A stretch of 64,000 nucleotides of DNA from contig JAPNXP010000006.1 in assembly GCA_028753945.1 (NCBI GenBank), forward strand, positions 1,798,001-1,862,000, written 5' to 3'. The notes under the pieces are model-generated. The model had not been told where the DNA came from. It ran no database searches and worked only from the letters and a program-made list of their open reading frames with translations. The DNA comes from Hexactinellida sp. DTS-2022. Taxonomy: Eukaryota; Porifera; Hexactinellida. Position numbers and translations under genes: made by a program. Shown here piece after piece: positions 55,999 to 64,000 of the stretch (the stretch's first letter is position 1; each line of letters starts with the position of its first letter).

Positions 55999-58500
55999 AC
56001 CCCACGCCTGCTTTGGGTGAATTCAAATTAGGTGTTCTTTTATGTAGATTGGACATTAATGAATTATTGCAATATTGCAGAGTATTTTCTAGTTGGTCTT
56101 TTACAAACCTTTTAGTCACGTTGCTACAATGTCGTTTTGTGGGAAATTGTCCAAATGCTTTCTTAATTTTATTTATCTGAGGGTATATATAACTTGAATT
56201 GCATTTCTTTCGTTTAGACCATTTTTCATAACAAAGTTCCTCTTCAGGGATAACTTTTGATAACTTCCTCTTCTTAGATACAAATACCTTTGTCGCTATA
56301 GCCTCAAAGCCATAATCTAAATGCCCCAACTCGCTTTTAATAATGGATATATTTGTCGAATAAAATCTGCAGCTTTAATATTTACTCTGCCATCAAAGCA
56401 CTGTATTTAACAATCCTGAACAAATTTGGAACAGGTGCATTACTATCTGTAGGTTGATTATCAGGTTTTATATTATTAAGAATTAGCCCACTCCACAAAG
56501 GAACTAATGGCATGTAATAAGTGAGGATATGTTTTAGGATATTAGGATTAAAACAGGTATTATAATTAGATTTGGTTTAGATAGATTTTTCATAATTCTG
56601 TATGTGATTAATACATTTATTCCACATTGAACTAAAATGTCGACCAAATCGCGATTTTTCTTTATATGTTTTAGCATTTTCATTGGATTCGTTTTCTTTA
56701 TCAATGTCCTCTACATCCGAATCAAAGGAATACTCCCCCTGTATTAATGATTCTAGGACAATCAAATGTTCACTCACTGAAGGAATAATATATTCACTAC
56801 CTAGCACATAGCATAATGAGGTGAACAAAGTATCAAGTTTTGAAATTGTTTACACGAAATCATTGATCCTAAAACATAAAGTATCAATGATTTTAATTTC
56901 TTGTCAACTTTGAATTTCTTAGCTATTTGATGAGAAAATCTATGCATAATGTGTGCTGAACAAATATGAAGGACTGGCTCTAAATTAAGTTCTTCTTTGT
57001 TGACGATAATACGCCAGCACTTTTCTAGGTAATCAACCATGCTAGATCTATTAAACACAGTACATGTGCTATGTAAAATAGCCCAACTGTAATCCATTTC
57101 AACTTGGGCTATATTTAGGTATTTGGAAATAACTTTTTTGCAAGTTAGAAACCATCTGTATAGGAAATGTGTAATTTCTGCTGTTGTATGGTCATTACTT
57201 ATCATTTCCGCAACTGGAACCGGAGTAATTTTATACTTTGGGTGTTGCAAAGTTAAGGCATAGTAAAATATTCTTGTAGAACCAGGAAAAGGGTTACTGA
57301 TAATTGATCCAGTCGCATCTAAATTAAGTACTACCATATCTTTTTTATAGCAATTAAATAACCTAATCTGTTCTTCTGTGTGCATATGTATTACAAAAGG
57401 ATGTTGAGCAATGTATTGTATATATTCTGACATTAGGCTACCGGGTAATAATTGACAAAAATCTGACCGTGTTTCTGAAATATTAACTAACTGATCAGTA
57501 GAAAATCGTGCTTGCATGTCTTGTTCCGATTTAACTCTACTTAAACATGTTTGTGATTTTAAGCGAGTTAAATCACCGTATTTAAATTGAGATACTTCAA
57601 ATGGATCGCCAAATTGGGAATAGTAATACTTACTCAGGGCCGTAGCCGCCACCAAAATCAAAGTGATCAGGTTATCCTGACCAACCTGACCAGTGGCTAC
57701 GGCCCTGTAACTAGAAAAATTATACAATTTTTGAGCCGCCTGATAGCGTAAATTACCTGATAGATGTCTCGAATGAGCAGTTTTTTCTTCAAAATGTTGA
57801 GAAGATATCACCCCTCGGGTAGAATAGATAACTCTAACCCAAGTATTTAAAGGATCTGGTCTATCTTGAATACAAAAATGAAATGAAAGGCAGTTTTCAG
57901 ATTTACAATAAGCACGAGCCTGAAAATAAGCACAGTTATGTTTACGACTATTCAATTTGCTAAACCAGTGAATCTTGAACACTAACACACAGTACGGGAC
58001 ACATTCTAGTAATTTTTCTGCAAAAATACTGGTCCAGTTTTGATTACATTTAGTATTACCTTCGGAATCCGTTGAAGTAATATTTTGCCATTCTTCAAAA
58101 TTTAAATTGAATTCGCCATTTTCATTGATTTCCAATTTATCTAATAACCCTAACAAATTTGCAGAGTTTGAAGAAATATCAAAGTCAGCACTACATAAAG
58201 AGGTATGATCATCTCGGTTAGAGATATCTACGCATGAATCATTACTTTGATGTTTTTCTAAATCTATGCATTTTGATTCGGAAGAATCCATGAGAAAACC
58301 AGAGTTATTATTGATCTTAGTAATAATTTCAATATACACATGCTTCTTAATCTTTCTCTATAGAAAATCTCATTTTTCTCTCTTAGTCCATTTATCCATC
58401 CAAAAAAGTTAGCTATTTCATATTGCGTGATCCAGATATTATATTTACCCCATAAATAAACATAATTAGGATTATATATGTTTTGTTCATTAGTCATAAT
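55999..58500 (-). pseudogene. Transposase-like protein of uncertain family
   Basis: Main open frame 58339-56801 (512 codons). An upstream frame (58497-58264, VYLWGKYNIWITQYEI) joins near 58340 by frameshift. Downstream pieces 56828-56577 and 56329-55999 (basic, YEKWSKRKK) look like the C-terminus after further frameshifts. Residues resembling a DDE fold are LNLDATGSIISNP, MISNDHTTAE and QVEMDYSWA, followed by CSAHIMHRFS. This text pattern occurs in transposase-like proteins of several invertebrates. I suspect a MULE-type (NOF-like) enzyme but cannot prove it. The N-terminal half has a cysteine/histidine cluster (CAYFQARAYCKSENCLSFHF) that may be a zinc finger. A 73-bp palindrome is inserted in frame at 57635. 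Inactive as it stands. Confidence 0.6.
57635..57707. mobile_element. 73-bp palindromic insertion within an open frame
   Basis: Ends CAGGGCCGTAGCC and GGCTACGGCCCTG, with an inner palindrome around ccaacctgacc/ggttatcc. It looks like a minimal hAT-type MITE. The flanking octamers TACTTACT and TAACTAGA match poorly. With an 8-bp duplication the insertion would be 81 bp, that is 27 codons, which explains why the surrounding frame stays open. Confidence 0.75.
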
Positions 58501-59454
58501 GACATTATTTGAGATCTTTCTAATAGCTTCGATTTATATTTTCCAATAAAAACATTTACAAAATTTTGTATTACATCGAAAATGTAATCTTTCTTGAATA
58601 ATATGAAACCATTTTTGAAATGAATATTTTCTTCATTTGTACATTCGTAATGTTTAATACCGTCGAACTAAATTTGGCTATTGCAAATATTAAAATAGGC
58701 AAGATTATCTCCATGATCTATCTCTCTTTCGCTAAGGCGCCTTTTAACATCTTTAACAGATTCCAAATACGAATCTATATTACATGATCCTGATGCCCAT
58801 AAAGTGGAGTGATAACCATTTGTTAGCTCCTATTCTACACATTTAGGTCGAAAAATTGGATTAAATTTGATACAAAATTCAAATTAGAATTCACGGTAGT
58901 GGTATTAATATCCTTCAATATACGTTTAGAAAATAGAGATGTTCTAAATTGTACAGTTAATCGATCGAGTTCATACCTTATTTGTAAATCTTCGTTACTA
59001 GGCAGATATTGTGGGGGTTGAATAATCAAAACGGAACGAACTTGCTCCGTTTTACAAGTTCATGGAAGATTTTTATTATTCGCTGGAACAGAAACATTTA
59101 GTTTAGGGTGGATTGTAACAGCCTCAAAATGCTTGTTTACACAATCCTGTATTTAGAAACATTCTTCACCCACTTGAGATAAATCTTCTTCTCTCAACAA
59201 TGGACGATTTCGGCTGGAATTTTAGGACGGAATGACATTTTGGCTTAAAATTGAACTCCGTTAGTATGTAACCCCTCGGGAGAGAAAATTTGTGCATATT
59301 ATCCAAGTGTACTTTCTAACTGACTTTACATTATATTGGGATACATATAAATTATTAATTTGTTAAAGAAATTAGTACCACAAAGCCGAAGTACTTACTA
59401 ACCGAGTTATACTCTAGTACATATATGTATACAAAAATCACTTGAAGTTTAATC
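58501..59454. other. Possible upstream part of the 55999-58500 pseudogene
   Basis: The minus-strand frame at 59029-58835 (QIRYELDRLTVQFRTSLF) and scattered frames to about 59250 have codon-like composition but no recognisable domain. They may be the 5' end of the transposon's coding region or a second gene of it. Confidence 0.35.
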
Positions 59455-59760
59455 AGTGTTTAATGCTGATATTCGTAATCAGCATGATATTTCCAGTCAT
59501 TATAGGGGTCACATGACCATATTTTGGAGGGAGGACATTCCTTGACAACGCTGGATTGTGACACATTCAATTCTCAAATATTGTTTCTACCCTATCGAGT
59601 GACCCCTCTTTTTTCATCAAACAGTCATTTGAGAATAACTATGCGCATATAAACAATCTACGAGGTCATTTAACAAGTAATCGCGAGAGCGGACTTTTGT
59701 CCGACACTTTCCGACAATTTTTAGCCGCCATCTTGAAAATGTTAAAATTTCGTGATGTCT
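59455..59760. repeat. Dispersed repeat family, copy 3 of 3
   Basis: The most complete copy: gctgatattcgtaatcagca, aggggtcacatgaccatatt, ccttgacaacgctggatt, cctatcgagtgacccctc, gcggacttttgtccg. No ORF and no terminal inverted repeat seen. Confidence 0.8.
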
Positions 59761-60487
59761 CCATTTCTATATCACTTTATTATATATTAATCTACGTCTG
59801 TGCCAATTTTCATGCTTGTATCAAAAATTAAACAATTCGCTCCAATATGGCTGTTATGTTGCCCACTACTAGTTTTCAAATTGAACTAATTGTGTATTTT
59901 TTTCTTAATAATTTTTCTATTTTTGCTTTTTAAAAAAGCAAAAATAGCAAAAGCCGCATTGTGGAAAATAAAAATCTTTAATGCGAAAAATTGCGAGCTG
60001 ACTAGTTTCGTTTTGATATTGTCTATTAATCTATGTATGTTTAAATTTAAATTATTTCTACGCCCACGAAAGGCACCTATATATATTTTGGGATAATTTA
60101 AAGAATGGGTCAAAATATCGGATGGTTTTTCAATTTTTCTCATTTTTCTCATTTATCTTGATTAACTATTTCGCTTCTAGTTGTTGACGAATAAAGATTT
60201 AGAATAATATTAATTGATTTCGCTTGAATAATATCTATTATATACTATGTACTAGCTCTCCAAATTTCACAAAATTAGTGCATTTGTTTCTGATAAAGAC
60301 GCATTTGTTACTTATGTAGCTAAAGACAGGTATGACTGTATCTCTACTAACTGTAATTATAATTAATCCGTATATTGTGTAATAGCGATCCTGTACTGGT
60401 AGAAAATTGTACATATCTACAAATGTATACTTATAAAGAGACACATTATAAAATAGTTCACTGATGGAAAGCTATCAATAAATGTAT
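59761..60487. other. No gene seen
   Basis: AT-rich. A small inverted repeat near 59900-59950 (tttttgctttttaaaaaagcaaaaa) is visible. Nothing else is supported. Confidence 0.35.
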
Positions 60488-61790
60488 ATTACTATAACCA
60501 TATCATTATATCCATTCATCAATGGATATATTCTGATAGCTTTTGCTAGCGACGGTGCCAGCGTAATGCTTGGGAAAAATCGCGGTTTTGGGGCACGTAT
60601 CGCTAAAAAATACCCAAATACCATTTTATGGCATTGTTTGTATCATCGTCTGGAATCATCGTCTATCAATGTCTGGCGCCAAAAAAAAGAGTAAATTCCA
60701 TAAACCATTTCATAATATTTTTCGACAAGTTGTATTTAATGTATTTGCGTTCTTCAAAACAAATGGAACTTAATGAGTGTTCTTCAAATGTTTGTGAACA
60801 AGTTAAAATAATAGGACGTCTCCTAGACACACACGATGAGTTGCCAGCTCATACAGAACTGTTAAAGTTGTTTGGTATAGCTATGAATCTTTGTGCAAAC
60901 ATTTGAAACAGCGGCACAAGACCATTATAGAGATTCAATTGATAGAGCAATGTTCAATGAGATGCTAAAAAGGATTCATTCGCCACAATTTTTTATTGAT
61001 TAGGTATGATGTTTGATATATGAACTTTCATCGCTTTCAGAGTTGTTACAACATCGTGCTACTTCAATTATGTACGCAGACCAAATGATTAGGAGGACAA
61101 TTGGACGTTTTGAAAGCTTGAGTATTAATACTGGTACAAAATCACTCGAGGCAGAACGCAGCAAATGAATTGAAATTTATTCAAACAGATCTTAAAATAA
61201 TTCCAATAAATCAATTGTAAATATTGCTAAAGAAAATTTTCCACGCTTCTTAATAAAATCAATGAAGAATCGTTTATTTACAATTACTAATGCAGATGAT
61301 TCATCACTGATAAAGGATTTTCAAAATTGAAAACAAGGAAAGTCGACCATTATAATATACACCTGGATTTTGAGAAAAGGATATTAGAAACTTATGTAAA
61401 CGGTTTGTTTTACCAGAGATAGTCACAGTTAGTGCATTATGTGATTATTATGACAATATCGGCATTAGAATTCTTTCTGATTTAAAGCCATTGATCAATT
61501 GCATAGAAGGAGTTCCATGCAGTTCATCGGCGAGAAAGAGGGTCTAGCCAAATGAATTTAATATTGGATGAAAAACGAAACCGGCTTACGATTGAGCATG
61601 TTAATTCGCTGCTTTTTATCCAGCTTCATGGTACACCATTAGCAATTTGGAAACCTTTGGACTATAGCAAGTCTTGGCTATTACATCATCATTCTGTCCA
61701 AAATAAATGTGGAGTAAAACCAGTAATTCCCAATGTCAGGAATTTAATGAATATGGAAGTACTATTAGTTTTGTCACTTTGTGAGTAATT
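60488..61790 (+). pseudogene. hAT transposase (KIAA1586/ZBED-like), decayed
   Basis: Plus-strand fragments in order: AFASDGASVMLGKNRGFG then NTILWHCLYHRLE (60540-60660), the conserved hAT block with catalytic Asp and CxxH; a middle part VKIIGRLLDTHDEL and HYRDSIDRAMFNEML; and the C-terminal dimerisation part MNLILDEKRNRLTIEHVNSL then LHGTPLAIWKPLDYSKSWLL (61552-61690). At least five frameshifts or stops. The zinc finger and termini were not found. It may be the source family for some of the 8-bp-duplication MITEs, but no shared ends could be shown. Confidence 0.85.
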
Positions 61791-62113
61791 ACTTAATTAG
61801 TTACTTGTCAATTTATTGAATTTCTTGGAAGGGATTTCAACATTACCGCTCCCATAGTTTTCCTTAGTGATTTTAATTTTCTATTTGGTGTCGGTTTATT
61901 ATTATACACGGACAAGCTTTAATATCTACAAAATTGTCTCTTCTAATTAGCATAAATTTTCAACAATACCGGCGCTGATTATTATTTCCCCATTTTTTTG
62001 CTCTGTCCTTATACGTATATACCTATGGCTGGGCCCACCCATATAATGGACTGGTTAGGGGCGACACAGTCCTACTCTGAAACAATAGCATTACTATTTG
62101 TGGGTCACTAGCA

Positions 62114-62587
62114 CAGGGTTGTATCAACTCATTTTGAGTTGGCAGAATCAACTCATTTTCTTGAATGAGTTGAATGAGTTGGTGACAGCAAAATGAATGA
62201 GTTGAATGAGTTGGTAACAGAAAAATGAATGAGTTGAATGAGTTGGTAGACAAAAAATGAGTTGATACAACCCTACTCCCGACCATGGCCAGACAACTTT
62301 CACTTTGTCGTAACATTAATGCGGATCCAAATTTGGTCGGATCACTTTTGAGAGCCGACCGACGCAGCTGTAAATGTATTATTAAACTGAAGATTTAAGA
62401 TATACGTTAGTTACAGTTAGTTTAATAAAAAATGAGTTGGCAGAATCAACTCATTTTCTTGAATGAGTTGAATGAGTTGGTAACAGCAAAATGAATGAGT
62501 TGAATGAGTTGGTGAAGGAAATTTGAATGAGTTGGTAGACAAAAAATGAGTTGTTTAGCCAACTCAAAATGAGTTGATACAACCCTG
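62114..62587. mobile_element. hAT-type MITE with CACTAGCA duplication and internal end copies
   Basis: Ends CAGGGTTGTATCAACTCATT and complement AATGAGTTGATACAACCCTG, flanked by exact CACTAGCA (62106-62113 and 62588-62595). The interior is rich in aatgagttgaatgagttggt repeats. A second copy of the right end occurs inside (atgagttgatacaacccta, 62257-62275) and the left-end block ttgagttggcagaatcaact recurs at 62432, suggesting two elements fused head to tail. Confidence 0.93.
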
Positions 62588-62595
62588 CACTAGCA

Positions 62596-63560
62596 GTCAC
62601 CTAAATATTATGCTGATGATTCCCCGTAATATAACCGACTTGTGTATAGCGCCTTTGATATTATCTAATGCTCAAGGGGTAAGTGTCACAACCCGTCCTT
62701 TTCTATTACAAAATGGCTAAAAGTGTGATGTAGGAAGGGGGTGTATAATCTTTGTTAATTTTTCGTTACATAACCGACATTTTTTTTATTGGAGTACAAA
62801 TTCAGTTTGAGCTCAATCATGCCCATAAATAACTCAATTTGCATTAGGTTTATTTGAATATGTAATGGAACATTAAATTTGTTCAGGCATATGTTTCAGA
62901 TACTAGGGAGGGCCGCAGGCCAGAGTGTACATATGTTGTAAAACGCGTTTAGTGCGATGAGCAGCTTGTTGTGATAATTTGGCTAAAAATCCCATGTCCC
63001 CCCCCCCATGGCCCACTTAATAACGGCCGTTTATGTCACCGAGAAGGCCAAAAAAATAGAAGGCCAGTTTATAAATTTAATTCTAGGATAAACTATGCCT
63101 CATATTGTTATTATTTGGGTTGTATATTGGGTAATCAACCATTGCGAGTCCAATGGAACCACTTTTGAGAATCTCAGATTTGTGGTTAAGCTGTTTAGGC
63201 GCCATTTCATGGTGACGGTAACAATTTATGGTAAATGAAAAAAATTCAAATACAGTATCGTAAATTCTTTTTCTTCCTACTTTATAATAATTTACAACAG
63301 GAATACTAAAATAGGGATATATTTTAAAATTCCCCAAAGGCTACTAAATCACAAAATGGCGACATTCTAAAATTATACAAAATTATAAAGCAACCACGTG
63401 CTAAAATACAAGTGTAACCGAGTTACAACATTCTATTTTCGTCCATAAAACGTATATAATTGCTGGTTTACATATATTCCTCCTCATTATATATTCGGAA
63501 ATCTCTAAGCATATTAGCAAAATATCTTCATTTTCTCGTAGTTCTTTAAACTCGAATTGT
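62596..63560. other. No gene seen
   Basis: AT-rich, with a C-run near 63001. Open frames at 62971-63168 and 63083-63337 show no features. No exon of COPS2 recognised. Confidence 0.3.
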
Positions 63561-63564
63561 ATAT

Positions 63565-63665
63565 GTTGTAGGCGAATTGAGTTTCAGGCGAGATTGAGTC
63601 TCATTTTCGCCTGAAACTCATTCTCGCCTAGGCGAGATTGAGTACCAGGCGAGATTGAGTAATAC
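63565..63665. repeat. Short inverted and direct repeats of GGCGAGATTGAGT
   Basis: Four copies of aggcgaRattgagt (R = a or g) in direct order, plus two complements (actcattctcgcct type), forming a compact hairpin-rich cluster. Confidence 0.8.
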
Positions 63666-63764
63666 TTATATAGAAAATGTTTGACTAAATATTATGGGTT
63701 GTTAAAAATTAATTATATCCCAGATCTAATCCCTTTATTTGTTCACTTCCAAATGTTAATACTA

Positions 63765-63965
63765 GGTAAACAAGTATGCTGAATACGAATTTGACACTCA
63801 CAAATTTATATTATGTCTATTTATTGTTGTTATTGACAATATAGTAATGAGTAACAACGGGAATTTGAAAACGATTGACCCATTTACAAATTTATAATAC
63901 AAATATTTATTCTTGTTATTGTTATTGACAATATAGGCAACAAGTTTGCAGAATACAGTAGATTT
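63765..63965. repeat. Diverged copies of the 33655-34250 tandem unit
   Basis: Contains ggtaaacaagtatgctgaa, acgaatttgacactcacaaa and ttgttgttattgacaatata. One full and one partial unit. Confidence 0.75.
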
Positions 63966-64000
63966 CGGGTATAAGCACACAGGTTATAAGAACATATCGG

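Noticed and set aside
1..64000. tRNA, rRNA and spliceosomal RNA genes
   Set aside because: I looked for tRNA B-box-like GGTTCRA motifs and for conserved rRNA or snRNA strings and found none convincing; a covariance-model scan would be decisive.
46074..64000. Third coding exon of COPS2
   Set aside because: I looked for coding of the next conserved CSN2 segment after the phase-1 donor at 46073 and saw none; it probably lies beyond the window.

Overview
The window is nuclear DNA of an animal, most likely an invertebrate. It is AT-rich, has no operons or ribosome binding sites, and has introns with GT/AG boundaries. It is packed with many kinds of DNA transposon (Ginger, Helitron, P, MULE, hAT and Tc1/mariner-type MITEs) plus Ty3-like and CR1/L2-like retroelement remnants. 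The species cannot be fixed from the sequence. Only three probable host genes are visible: a cysteine-rich TM2-domain membrane protein (21064-21672), the first two coding exons of COP9 signalosome subunit 2 (30075-30359 and 45908-46073), and an intronless secreted RNase T2 (30875-31531) inside COPS2 intron 1.

Layout. 0.4-5.4 kb: two Ginger-type integrase transposase genes on the minus strand, both frameshifted, each with a MITE in an intron. 6.0-9.2 kb: a broken Helitron helicase with a MITE in its Walker A codons and a 1.05 kb foldback element further down, followed by a compact GC-rich element with two hammerhead ribozyme motifs in inverted orientation. 9.5-18.8 kb: MITEs, an 86-bp satellite, and a 7-kb array of about 1.2-kb units, each with a long perfect-looking hairpin. 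18.8-23.2 kb: dispersed repeats around the TM2 gene. 23.27-26.72 kb: an apparently intact P-type transposon with a 957-codon THAP transposase, 32-bp terminal inverted repeats and an 8-bp target duplication.

30.1 kb to the end lies inside COPS2. Intron 1 is 15.5 kb. It holds the RNase T2 gene, a MULE with motif-iterated termini and an 8-bp target duplication, a Ty3-like integrase remnant, a decayed second P element and a CR1/L2-like remnant. Intron 2 runs past the window end. It holds a MULE whose 535-codon transposase has an N-terminal FLYWCH-like finger and a C-terminal RING finger, surrounded by arrays of a 14-bp motif; a degenerate transposase of uncertain family (55.9-58.5 kb); a hAT pseudogene (60.5-61.8 kb); and more MITEs.

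The strongest candidates for something undescribed are the inverted hammerhead-ribozyme element (8390-9168), the FLYWCH-MULE-RING transposon with arrayed terminal motifs (47.8-52.2 kb), and the hairpin satellite (11.8-18.8 kb), whose core also occurs alone at 35.4 kb. All calls come from reading the sequence; no database search was run.
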